Origin: Coriobacteriales bacterium
Lineage (GTDB): Bacteria; Actinomycetota; Coriobacteriia; Coriobacteriales; UBA8131
Reading direction: 5' to 3'
NCBI GenBank assembly: GCA_031290695.1
Contig: JAITNB010000033.1
Span: 1 to 15,169, forward strand
DNA length: 15,169 nucleotides
The notes below the pieces were generated by a model, which saw nothing but the letters and a program-made list of their open reading frames with translations, had not been told where the DNA came from and did no database searches. Below, one piece after another: positions 7,539-15,023 of the stretch (positions are counted from its first letter, which is position 1; each line of letters opens with the position of its first letter). The position numbers and the translations under genes were made by a program.

Positions 7539-8711
7539 ATGATACATACGCTAACCGCCTATACCGCCGAGATCGATGACATCGATGCCGCCTTGAGAGA
7601 CATCCAGGGGCAGCTTGACCTCGACAACAACCTGCTCACCCATGCGGTGGGCCTTGTGAGCTGCTTGCCCGCCTTTGTCGAGACCGGTGTGATCGAGGCG
7701 CTTGCCCAGGCGTTGCCGTTCGAGGTGGTGGGCAGCACTACCATCGCCACAACCGTAAAAGGCACTCATGATGCCAGTCTTCTCACTCTCACGGTCCTTA
7801 CGAGCGATGAGGTGGAGTTTGTTACAGGACACACCGCGCCTCTCACGGCCGAGGACGAGGGCATCATCATCGAAGGATATCAGGGGGCAACAGGTGCCAG
7901 GCCGGATGCGCCGTCCCTCATGTTCGCCTATGCGCCCCTGCTCATGTACGCGGGGGGCGACTTCTTTATCGAGGCCCTTACCAAGGCTAGTGGCGGGGTT
8001 CCCACCTTTGGCATGGTGAGCGTCGATGACACGCCCGACTACCACACGAGCCAGGTGATTTTCAGCGGTGCAGGGTCATCGGACCAGCTTGCCTTCGTGC
8101 TGTTGTATGGCGCGGTCGCCCCCAAGTATTATCTCGCGACCATCTCGCAGGAAAAGGTGTTCAAGGGGACCGGCGTGGTGACCCAGAGTGCCGGTAACCA
8201 GTTGCAGACGGTCAACGACGAGCCGGTCACAGCCTTTCTCAAGGAGCTGGGCCTCACGTTTGATGCCAGCGGCAACCTTGAGGGCATCAACTCCTTCCCC
8301 TACATCGTTGATTACAACGATGGCACCAGCCCGGTTATACGCGCCATGTTCGCCACCACCCCAGAAGGCTATGCGGTGTGCGGCGGTGACATCCCCATAG
8401 GCGCGACCTTGTCCGTAGGGTACTTTGACGACGAGGAGATACTCAGGTCGACCAGTGATAAGCTCAAAGAGGTCGAGATAGATGCCACCATGCGGTTTGC
8501 CTTTGTATTCTCCTGCGTAGGGCGCTACTTCAACCTTGGATTCGCGCCTGAGCGAGAGGCAAACCTGGTGCGTGCCAAGCTGGACGCGACCACTATACCC
8601 TATCAGTTCACCTATGCCGGTGGGGAGTTCTGCCCGGTCCACAGCAAGGCAGACACTGCGGCGCTCACCAACCGCAGCCATAACTGCACGTTTGTCGCCT
8701 GCGTAATCTAG
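7539..8711 (+). CDS. FIST-domain sensory protein (NosP-like by context)
   Basis: From the ATG at 7539 the protein has 390 residues. Residues about 30-230 fit FIST_N, with SLMFAYAPLLMYAGGDFFIEAL at 126-147 and the TFGMVSVDD segment at 156-164. Residues 235-385 fit FIST_C, with FSCVGRYF at 324-331 and GGEFCPV (361-367) followed by NRSHNCT at 378-384. FIST proteins are cytoplasmic sensors; no signal peptide or membrane segment is visible. In Pseudomonas, NosP, a FIST protein, binds heme and nitric oxide and controls the hybrid kinase NahK encoded beside it. Here a hybrid kinase starts ten bases after the FIST stop. H169 is one possible ligand, but this is not shown. GAGAGGG at 7526-7532 supports 7539; ATG 7533 and upstream starts are alternatives. 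Confidence 0.82.
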   Translation: MIHTLTAYTAEIDDIDAALRDIQGQLDLDNNLLTHAVGLVSCLPAFVETGVIEALAQALPFEVVGSTTIATTVKGTHDASLLTLTVLTSDEVEFVTGHTAPLTAEDEGIIIEGYQGATGARPDAPSLMFAYAPLLMYAGGDFFIEALTKASGGVPTFGMVSVDDTPDYHTSQVIFSGAGSSDQLAFVLLYGAVAPKYYLATISQEKVFKGTGVVTQSAGNQLQTVNDEPVTAFLKELGLTFDASGNLEGINSFPYIVDYNDGTSPVIRAMFATTPEGYAVCGGDIPIGATLSVGYFDDEEILRSTSDKLKEVEIDATMRFAFVFSCVGRYFNLGFAPEREANLVRAKLDATTIPYQFTYAGGEFCPVHSKADTAALTNRSHNCTFVACVI

Positions 8712-8720
8712 GTGCGGCAC

Positions 8721-10463
8721 ATGACTTTGGACAGCGATGCCGCCGCGCCGCAGCCAGTTGACCCTGCCAGTACCAGCCTTGAGGCGCTTCTTGCCGCGAA
8801 CAAGCGGCTTGCCCTTGAGGTGAAGAAGCTCACACGCTCTCTTGAGCGCGAGCAGGCGTTCATCAGGCGCAATAAGGTGAATATCGACGCTCGCAAGCAG
8901 TTTAGCGAGATAGTCCTCGCCGAGCGGTCCACGCTGGAGAAGAACATGAACCTGCTGCTGCAAAACAGCAGGGACTTCATTATCTTCTTCGATACCGACG
9001 GGAGGATCGTCTTCTGCACAGACTCCTTTCTCAAGGCCAACAACCTCGCTGGTTTTGGACTGCTCAAGGGCAAGTTCTTTGGCGAGATACTGGGCGGCCT
9101 TGTTCCCGATGCGTTTATTGAAGGCGCACGGCACATCGTCCAGGCGCACCAAGTGGGCGACGGGACCAGCATGCTCGAGTCCCAGTTCCAGGCAGATTTT
9201 GCCCAGGGTGGCACCTACCGGGACTATAAGGCCGAGCTCAGCGTGATGGTCAACGAGGCCAACGAGAGCGAAGGATTTGTTGTTATCATCTACGACATCA
9301 CCGACTTCTCGCAGGCGCGCCGCGAGGCCGAGCAGGCTAACGCCGCCAAGTCGGACTTCCTCGCCACCATCTCGCACGAGATACGCACCCCCATGAACGC
9401 CATCATCGGGCTCGCCGACATGCTGGAGGGCACCAGCCTCGACGCACGGCAGAGCGAGCTGCTGTCAAAGGTCCAAAACTCCTCCACCGCGATGCTCAGC
9501 CTTATCAACGACATCCTCGACTTCTCGAAGATCGAGGCCGGCAAGCTTGAGCTCATCGAGGAGTATTTTGACTTCTACGAGCTGCTTGACGTTGTAAAGT
9601 CCATCTTCGAGCTGATGATGGCCCAAAAGGACCTGCACTTTACCTGCGACTTCGCCCGTGACCTGCCCGAGGTGGTCTGTGCCGACAGCAAGCGCATCAG
9701 GCAGATACTCACAAACATACTCAATAACGCCTACAAGTACACCGCCAGCGGCACGGTTACCTTCTCCGTCTCCGTTGCAGAGGGCGGGATGACCCGCTTT
9801 ACGGTAGCGGATACGGGCATCGGTATCAGGGAGGAGGAGCGTCCCAAGCTCTTTAACGAGTTCCAGCAGCTCGATGTTGTGCGCAACAAGCACATCTCGG
9901 GGACCGGCCTTGGGCTGGCCATCACCAAACATCTCTGCGAGATACTGGGCGGCAGCGTGGGGGTCGAGAGCGTCTATGGCAAAGGCTCCACGTTCACGGT
10001 GCTGCTGCCGCTCAAAGCGGGGGTGCGCGACGACCTGCCGCACCAGGTCGACGAGGGCATTGGCTTCACGGCGCCCAAGGCACGCATCCTCATCGTTGAC
10101 GACGTCGAGATCAACCTTGAGATCGTCTCCTTCATGCTTGAGCCCTTTGAGGTCCAGATCGAGACGGCCGCTAACGGGGAGCAGGCGCTTGGCCTGGCGG
10201 CCACAAATCATTACGACCTTATCCTCATGGACCACATGATGCCGGTCATGGACGGCATCGAGGCCACCAGGCGCATCAGGGCGTTAGATGGGGAGAAGGG
10301 CCAAGTACCCATCGTCGCTCTCACCGCCAATGCCATCAGCGGGGTCGAGCAGATGTTCAAGGATGCCGGGTTTGACGGCTTTATCTCGAAGCCCATCGAC
10401 GGCACCATCCTTGCCCGCTCGCTCCACCGATTGCTCCCCGCACGGCTCATCATCGAGGGGTAG
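8721..10463 (+). CDS. Soluble hybrid sensor histidine kinase
   Basis: This 580-residue kinase has no membrane segment, so it acts in the cytoplasm. A predicted coiled coil covers about 20-77, followed by a PAS-like domain from about 79 to 195. The HisKA H-box SHEIRTPMN carries phospho-acceptor H219. The ATPase domain shows an N-box ending NILNNAYKYT, the G1 box DTGIGI and the G2 box GTGLGLAI. A receiver domain fills the C-terminus, with D460 and D461, phospho-acceptor D504 in LMDHMMP and K557. It has no DNA-binding output, so the phosphate must pass to a phosphotransfer protein elsewhere. AGGTG at 8710-8714 overlaps the FIST stop and points to coupled translation. A GTG at 8712 is an alternative start. 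The FIST protein is the probable signal partner. Confidence 0.92.
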   Translation: MTLDSDAAAPQPVDPASTSLEALLAANKRLALEVKKLTRSLEREQAFIRRNKVNIDARKQFSEIVLAERSTLEKNMNLLLQNSRDFIIFFDTDGRIVFCTDSFLKANNLAGFGLLKGKFFGEILGGLVPDAFIEGARHIVQAHQVGDGTSMLESQFQADFAQGGTYRDYKAELSVMVNEANESEGFVVIIYDITDFSQARREAEQANAAKSDFLATISHEIRTPMNAIIGLADMLEGTSLDARQSELLSKVQNSSTAMLSLINDILDFSKIEAGKLELIEEYFDFYELLDVVKSIFELMMAQKDLHFTCDFARDLPEVVCADSKRIRQILTNILNNAYKYTASGTVTFSVSVAEGGMTRFTVADTGIGIREEERPKLFNEFQQLDVVRNKHISGTGLGLAITKHLCEILGGSVGVESVYGKGSTFTVLLPLKAGVRDDLPHQVDEGIGFTAPKARILIVDDVEINLEIVSFMLEPFEVQIETAANGEQALGLAATNHYDLILMDHMMPVMDGIEATRRIRALDGEKGQVPIVALTANAISGVEQMFKDAGFDGFISKPIDGTILARSLHRLLPARLIIEG

Positions 10464-10529
10464 CTGGGCAGCCACCCAAAAAGACAGCACTTTTGAAGGT
10501 TTTATGTGCTTGGGGCCGTGAGGCGACCC

Positions 10530-10575
10530 TATACTGTTAGCGGTACCATTCGGTGTACAATTTGTGCCATATACT
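10530..10575 (+). promoter_or_regulatory. Possible promoter region of the aminotransferase-serA operon
   Basis: Three -10-like hexamers lie in the 143-bp gap after the kinase: TATACT at 10530-10535, TACAAT at 10556-10561 and TATACT at 10570-10575. None has a convincing -35, so only the region is called. GGGGAG at 10597-10602 is the ribosome binding site of the next gene. Confidence 0.3.
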
Positions 10576-10606
10576 CAGATATGCGGCAACAGGAAAGGGG
10601 AGAGCC

Positions 10607-11755
10607 ATGCAGAAGAAATACCTGATGACCCCGGGGCCCACGCCGGTGCCAAGCGAGGTGCTGCTCGCCCAGGCGCGGCCCATGATCCACCACCGCACGC
10701 CCGACTTCAACAATGTCGTGCGCACGTGCGTGGCCGGTCTCAAATACGTGTTCCAGACCGAGGCAAGCGACGTGCTTGTCTTTGCGAGCTCGGGGACGGG
10801 CGCGATGGAGTCCTCCGTGGCCAACTGCTTCTGTGCGGGGGACAAAGTGCTCGTATGCTATAACGGCAAGTTCGGTCAGCGCATGGAGCAGATCTCCAAG
10901 GCATACGGCCTCGACGTCACCGTGCTTGAGTACGGCTGGCAGCAGGTGGTCGATCCCGCCGACATCGCAAAGCACCTTGCGGCCAACCCCGAGACCCGCG
11001 GTGTTATCATCACGCAAAGCGAGACCTCGAGCGGCGTGCTCAATAACGTACAGGCGGTGGGTGCCATCGTGCATGAGTACCCCAACTGCGTGCTCATCGT
11101 CGACAGCATCACCGGCATTGGTGCCGTTGACTGCAAGACCGACGAGTGGTACCTCGACGTCGTGATGACCGGCTCGCAAAAGGGCCTCATGCTTCCGCCC
11201 GGCCTGGCCGCCGTCACGGTAAGCCCCAAGGCGTGGAAGGCCTATGAGCGCTCGACGCTCCCCAAGTTCTACTTCGACTGGAAGAAGTACCAGAAGAACC
11301 TTGAGAACGATACCACGCCCTTTACCCCCGCCGTCTCGCTGATGATAGGCCTGGCCGAGTCGCTCAAGCTTATGCGCGACGAGGGCATCGAGAACATCAT
11401 CGCCCGCCACGCCCGCCTGGCCGAGGCCACCCGCAAGGGCTGCGAGGCGTTAGGCCTTGAGCTCTTTGCCCCCGCTGAGGGTCGCGGCAATGCCGTGACG
11501 CCGGTATGGGTGCCCGAGGGCATCGACGGCAAGAAGCTCGTCTCTACGATGAAGAACAAGCACGGCGTCACCATCGCCGGCGGCCAGGACGACTACGCGG
11601 GCCGCATCTTCCGCGTAGGGCATCTGGGCTACTTTGGCGGCTTTGACATCATAACCACCCTGGCCGCCCTCGAGATGACCCTGCTCGAGCTTGGCTACGA
11701 CTTCGACCCCGGCACCGGCATAAAGGCCGCCGAGGCCGTACTGATGGAGGGATAG
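10607..11755 (+). CDS. Class V PLP-dependent aminotransferase, probable phosphoserine transaminase
   Basis: The ATG at 10607, four bases after GGGGAG, gives 382 residues, the usual length of the alanine-glyoxylate/serine-pyruvate aminotransferase group. The N-terminus YLMTPGPTPVP is characteristic of that group. SSGTGAMESS holds the cofactor phosphate, VDSITGIGA contains the aspartate that contacts the pyridine nitrogen, and K192 in GSQKGL is the Schiff-base lysine. The protein is not a classical SerC by sequence. Its position 73 bp before serA suggests that it converts 3-phosphohydroxypyruvate to phosphoserine, as proposed for related enzymes in archaea and other lineages lacking SerC. Serine-pyruvate or serine-glyoxylate transamination is the alternative. 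An upstream GTG at 10553 is unlikely to be the start. Confidence 0.88.
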   Translation: MQKKYLMTPGPTPVPSEVLLAQARPMIHHRTPDFNNVVRTCVAGLKYVFQTEASDVLVFASSGTGAMESSVANCFCAGDKVLVCYNGKFGQRMEQISKAYGLDVTVLEYGWQQVVDPADIAKHLAANPETRGVIITQSETSSGVLNNVQAVGAIVHEYPNCVLIVDSITGIGAVDCKTDEWYLDVVMTGSQKGLMLPPGLAAVTVSPKAWKAYERSTLPKFYFDWKKYQKNLENDTTPFTPAVSLMIGLAESLKLMRDEGIENIIARHARLAEATRKGCEALGLELFAPAEGRGNAVTPVWVPEGIDGKKLVSTMKNKHGVTIAGGQDDYAGRIFRVGHLGYFGGFDIITTLAALEMTLLELGYDFDPGTGIKAAEAVLMEG

Positions 11756-11763
11756 CACGCCCC

Positions 11764-11808
11764 GCAGCCCCGCAGGGGCAGCAGAGACAAAGACGCGCGC
11801 AGCGTGTC
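11764..11808 (+). other. Two intercistronic hairpins between the aminotransferase and serA
   Basis: GCCCC-GCA-GGGGC at 11767-11779 is a perfect five-pair stem, extended by GC pairs at 11764-11765 and 11781-11782 across an A-A mismatch. A second stem pairs GACGCG (11792-11797) with CGTGTC (11803-11808), with one G-T pair. Neither has a following T-run, so they may affect mRNA stability or relative expression rather than end transcription. Confidence 0.4.
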
Positions 11809-11828
11809 GCCAAGGTGAAAGGACTGCC

Positions 11829-13421
11829 ATGAAGATCCTGGTCGCAGAGAAGATCGCAGATGCCGGCATACAGCTCCTCAAGGACTCCGGCCATGAGGTT
11901 GACGTCATACTCGACCTCACCCCCGAAGGCCTCGTCGCGGCCATCCCCGCATACGAGGCCCTCATCGTGCGCAGCGCCACCCAGGCCACGCGTGCGGTCA
12001 TCGAGGCCGGTACCAGCCTCAAGATCATCGGACGCGCCGGAGTGGGCGTCGACAACGTTGACGTCACCGCCGCCACCGAGTGCGGCGTCATCGTCTGCAA
12101 CGCCCCCACGTCAAACGTGATAAGCGCTGCGGAGCAGACCATGGCACTCCTGCTCGCGAGCGCTCGTCGTACGCCGCAGGCAAACGCCAGCATGAAGGAG
12201 CATAAGTGGGACCGCGGCAAGTTCACCGGCAACGAGCTGTACCAGAAGACCCTGGCCATCTTTGGCCTTGGGCGCATAGGCGGCCTCGTTGCCGAGCGTG
12301 CCCGTGCCTTCGAGATGGACCTCATCGGCTATGACCCGTTCTGCTCGCCCGAGCGTGCGGCGCAGTTGGGTGTGACCCTCTATGACGACATCGACGAGAT
12401 CCTGCCCCAGGCCGACTTCATCACGGTACACCTGCCCAAGACCAAGGAGACCATCGGCATGTTTGGCCCGAGCCAGTTTGCGAAGATGAAGGACGGCGTC
12501 TACCTGGTCAACACTGCCCGTGGCGGCATCTATAACGTCGAGTCGCTCGCCAACTTTGTCGCTGCCGGCAAGATAGCCGGTGCCGCCATCGACGTCTACG
12601 AGAAGGAACCTTGCACTGAGTCACCCCTCCACGAGTTTGCCAACGTGATCCTCACCCCGCACCTGGGCGCCTCGACCAAGGAGGCGCAGCTGCGCGCCGG
12701 CGAGCAGATCGCCGCATTTGTCCTGCTCGGCCTTGAGGGTAAGATGGTCCCCACCGCCGTCAACGTCGCCCTCATCCCCGAGGATGTCATGAGCGCCGTC
12801 GCCCCCTTTATCGAGGCCTGCCAGACCTGCGGCATCATCCTCGCGCAGCTTGCGACCGAGGGTATCTCCGCACTCGACGTGCGGGTCTTTGGCGAGCTGG
12901 CCAACAACGACGTGAGCGTACTTGGCACCGCCGCCCTACGCGGCATCTTCTCGCAAAACAGCGACGACCCGGTAAACTTTGTCAACGCGGCCTATATCGC
13001 TGAGCAGCGCGGCATCGCCGTCACCGTCGAGAAGGACCCCCTGCACTACGAGTACGCCAGCGTGGTGAGCTTCACCGCAAAGGCCGGCCCGGCCACCCTC
13101 GAGGTGAGCTGCACCACCAGCGGCCCCACTGGCGCCATGCGCATCGTGAGCATCATGGGCTACAAGCTCGACCTTATCCCCGGCAAGAACGTACTTATCC
13201 AAAAATATGCGGACAAGCCCGGGCAGTTGGGCAAGATAGGGACCGTGTTGGGCAACGCCAATATCAACATCTCGACGATGGAGGTAGGCGTGAACCCCGA
13301 TGACACCGGCAGCAGCGTCGCCCTCATCCTTATGAACGTCGATGAGCCTGTCCCCACGCAGGTTCAAGAGGAGCTCAAAACCGCCGTAGCCGTAACCGAG
13401 GGCTGGTTCCTGCAACTGTAG
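11829..13421 (+). CDS. serA: D-3-phosphoglycerate dehydrogenase
   Basis: This NAD-dependent enzyme oxidises 3-phosphoglycerate to 3-phosphohydroxypyruvate, the first step of serine synthesis. At 530 residues it is the long (type I) form. The catalytic domain has GRAGVGVDNVD at 68-78 and the dinucleotide-binding GLGRIG at 146-151. ARGGIYN lies near 230, and the catalytic histidine is H278 in HLGAST. An intervening substrate-binding domain covers about 315-450 and a C-terminal ACT domain about 455-530 (DKPGQLGKIGTVLGN), which in this family senses serine for feedback inhibition. AAAGGA is five bases before the ATG. It follows the aminotransferase on the same strand. A convergent gene begins 40 bp after its stop, with no clear terminator between them. 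Confidence 0.97.
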   Translation: MKILVAEKIADAGIQLLKDSGHEVDVILDLTPEGLVAAIPAYEALIVRSATQATRAVIEAGTSLKIIGRAGVGVDNVDVTAATECGVIVCNAPTSNVISAAEQTMALLLASARRTPQANASMKEHKWDRGKFTGNELYQKTLAIFGLGRIGGLVAERARAFEMDLIGYDPFCSPERAAQLGVTLYDDIDEILPQADFITVHLPKTKETIGMFGPSQFAKMKDGVYLVNTARGGIYNVESLANFVAAGKIAGAAIDVYEKEPCTESPLHEFANVILTPHLGASTKEAQLRAGEQIAAFVLLGLEGKMVPTAVNVALIPEDVMSAVAPFIEACQTCGIILAQLATEGISALDVRVFGELANNDVSVLGTAALRGIFSQNSDDPVNFVNAAYIAEQRGIAVTVEKDPLHYEYASVVSFTAKAGPATLEVSCTTSGPTGAMRIVSIMGYKLDLIPGKNVLIQKYADKPGQLGKIGTVLGNANINISTMEVGVNPDDTGSSVALILMNVDEPVPTQVQEELKTAVAVTEGWFLQL

Positions 13422-13461
13422 AAGGGCTTATAACTTGCGTCGCGCGTGACTTTGTGAGCAC

Positions 13462-14613
13462 CTAGAGCCCAGAGCCCACCAGGAACAATTGGTCGCCAAG
13501 GGTCACGTGGTCGCCGGGGGAGAGCGGCGTCCTTTGTTGCGGCGCGAGCCTGAGGCCGTTGATAAAGGTGCCGTTGCTTGAGCCGTTGTCGCTGATAAAG
13601 GCCCTGTTGCCATCAAGGTGGATAACCGCGTGCTGCCTGCTCACCATGGTGGAATCCGAGACACAGATGGTGCAGGTCTTTGACCGCCCGATGATGGTCT
13701 GCGCCTGTTTGATTGGCCATACGGTGTTGTCATTCAAACGCGTGAGCACCAGGCTTGGCACCGTGACGGCAACAGGCGCCTCGTTATGCGCTAACGACCC
13801 GCTGCCCAACACCGAGGTACCGGCTGTTTTATCAGCAGCAACCGGCGCGCCGGTTGCGCCATCCTGCGGGCGGTGGCTCATATCCTCGCTGATAGCATGC
13901 AACATCTGCTCCGCCGTGCTCTTGGCGGCCAAATGCTCCTCGGCCGTTACCACCCCGGAGTTCTCTGTGATAAAATCGCGGCCCTTGCTCCTAAGCAGCG
14001 TGCCTGAGCTCGATACCTTTGCCGGGGACGCTGCCTGTGGCTGGGCAACAGGCACCACAGGCGCCTGGTATCCCAAAAAGGCCTTGAAGTCTATAACGGA
14101 GAAGACCTCCTGCCGTTTGATGAAGTCCTGCAACGTAGTGGCGCTCGCTCTGTCCTCATCGCATACAAAGTGGGCCTTTGCGCCCACAAAGGCCAGCAGG
14201 TCCAACACCGCCCGGTTCTTAACGTCCATCCCCGTAACGGGAAAATACACAAACTGTAGCCGGTTGCTCTGGGTCTGAATGAATATATGCTCAGGCTCAA
14301 AGGACACGTTTCGCTCAAACAGCCCATTCTCTTTACAAAAGTCGAGCAATTCGACAATCTGCCTGAGCAGGGACTGGTACTGCACAAGCGAGAGCTTTGT
14401 GCTGAGGAAGGTCTTAAGCGGCACAACCTCTGCAACCTTGTAGTGAAGGAGTGACTTCTTGCCGTCCTCAAAGAAGGTGAAGGGCAAAAAGAAGTCGATG
14501 GCGTTCTGCGCAAGGCGCATGGCCGCCGCATAGTCAAGCGGCTGCTTGTCGTCCAGGGCCACATCAAGGGTGACCGTCTTGTCGAGCCTGTGTTTAACCG
14601 TCTTTATCTTCAT
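13462..14613 (-). CDS. FHA-domain protein with EssB/DUF6382-like N-terminal domain
   Basis: The 383-residue protein has a C-terminal FHA domain from about 300. The core motifs are GRS at 309-311, SRQHA at 325-329 and NGSSNGTFING at 343-353, all residues needed for phosphothreonine binding. Residues 1-185 form a separate domain whose strand and helix pattern (LLHYKV, then VPLKTFL, a long helix, and EPEHIFIQ followed by FVYFPVTG) resembles the pseudokinase-like DUF6382/EssB type seen in type VII secretion loci. A low-complexity Ala/Pro/Ser-rich linker of about 110 residues joins them. There is no membrane segment, unlike EssB itself. AGGA lies nine bases upstream of the ATG. A ubiquitin-like small gene sits 60 bp upstream on the same strand. 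The FHA call is firm; the N-terminal assignment is moderate. Confidence 0.85.
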   Translation of the reverse strand: MKIKTVKHRLDKTVTLDVALDDKQPLDYAAAMRLAQNAIDFFLPFTFFEDGKKSLLHYKVAEVVPLKTFLSTKLSLVQYQSLLRQIVELLDFCKENGLFERNVSFEPEHIFIQTQSNRLQFVYFPVTGMDVKNRAVLDLLAFVGAKAHFVCDEDRASATTLQDFIKRQEVFSVIDFKAFLGYQAPVVPVAQPQAASPAKVSSSGTLLRSKGRDFITENSGVVTAEEHLAAKSTAEQMLHAISEDMSHRPQDGATGAPVAADKTAGTSVLGSGSLAHNEAPVAVTVPSLVLTRLNDNTVWPIKQAQTIIGRSKTCTICVSDSTMVSRQHAVIHLDGNRAFISDNGSSNGTFINGLRLAPQQRTPLSPGDHVTLGDQLFLVGSGL

Positions 14614-14673
14614 GAAGCGCTATCCTGCCTTCGTGCTTGCGCACATCCTCACCTCGTCTTTGAGTGCAGCCAC

Positions 14674-14928
14674 TCATACAAGGATGAGCTCAGACCCATT
14701 CACATAACCGTAATCAACCATGAGCCTGTCCATCTCAAGCTCAGTGCCGTTTGACTTGTCATACAGTGCCGTGGCCGCGCTGGCCGCAAAAAAATCGCTC
14801 GCACTATTGGAGAGGATCCTTGACACGAGTTGCGTAGCCTCAAAGACCGCCAACTCGTCAGGGATCCACAGCTCATACGACCGGCCCGTCGCCGGCAAGA
14901 ACACAGAAAACAACGTCTTTTCGTTCAT
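14674..14928 (-). CDS. Small ubiquitin-like protein, YukD/EsaB type
   Basis: The 84-residue protein has the features expected of a beta-grasp, ubiquitin-like fold. Two strands open it (LFSVFLPATGRSYELWI), then a helix about residues 27-40, and a C-terminal half ending LYDKSNGTELEMDRLMVDYG and NGSELILV. The closing pattern (turn, leucine, 'DYGYVNGSELILV') is typical of YukD/EsaB proteins, small cytosolic partners of firmicute-type type VII secretion systems. There is no C-terminal di-glycine, so it should not be conjugated like ubiquitin. GGGAGGG lies just upstream of the ATG. The next gene on this strand is the FHA protein, which supports the type VII reading. No WXG100 or EssC gene is visible in the window. 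Confidence 0.65.
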   Translation of the reverse strand: MNEKTLFSVFLPATGRSYELWIPDELAVFEATQLVSRILSNSASDFFAASAATALYDKSNGTELEMDRLMVDYGYVNGSELILV

Positions 14929-14970
14929 GACCCTCCCACTTTCTCAGCAGAACTACCGCAAGATGCCAGC

Positions 14971-14985
14971 TTACCATATGTTACC
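14971..14985. promoter_or_regulatory. Ten-bp-spaced direct repeat upstream of the ubiquitin-like gene
   Basis: TTACC occurs at 14971-14975 and 14981-14985, one helical turn apart (GGTAA-N5-GGTAA on the gene's strand). This is the geometry used by OmpR/PhoP-family regulators. It lies about 43-57 bp upstream of the minus-strand start at 14928. No clear promoter hexamers were found next to it. Confidence 0.3.
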
Positions 14986-15023
14986 GGATTTCCTTTATGG
15001 AAGTGCGCAGAGTGTACAGAGGC

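Noticed and set aside
10458..10477. Hairpin GGGT-A-GCT/AGC-C-ACCC across the kinase stop codon as a terminator
   Set aside because: The stem has an A-C mismatch, overlaps the stop codon and is followed by an A-run, not a T-run.
13559..14278. Plus-strand 239-codon frame opposite the FHA gene
   Set aside because: The minus strand carries a complete FHA motif set and a ribosome binding site, so this frame is a shadow.
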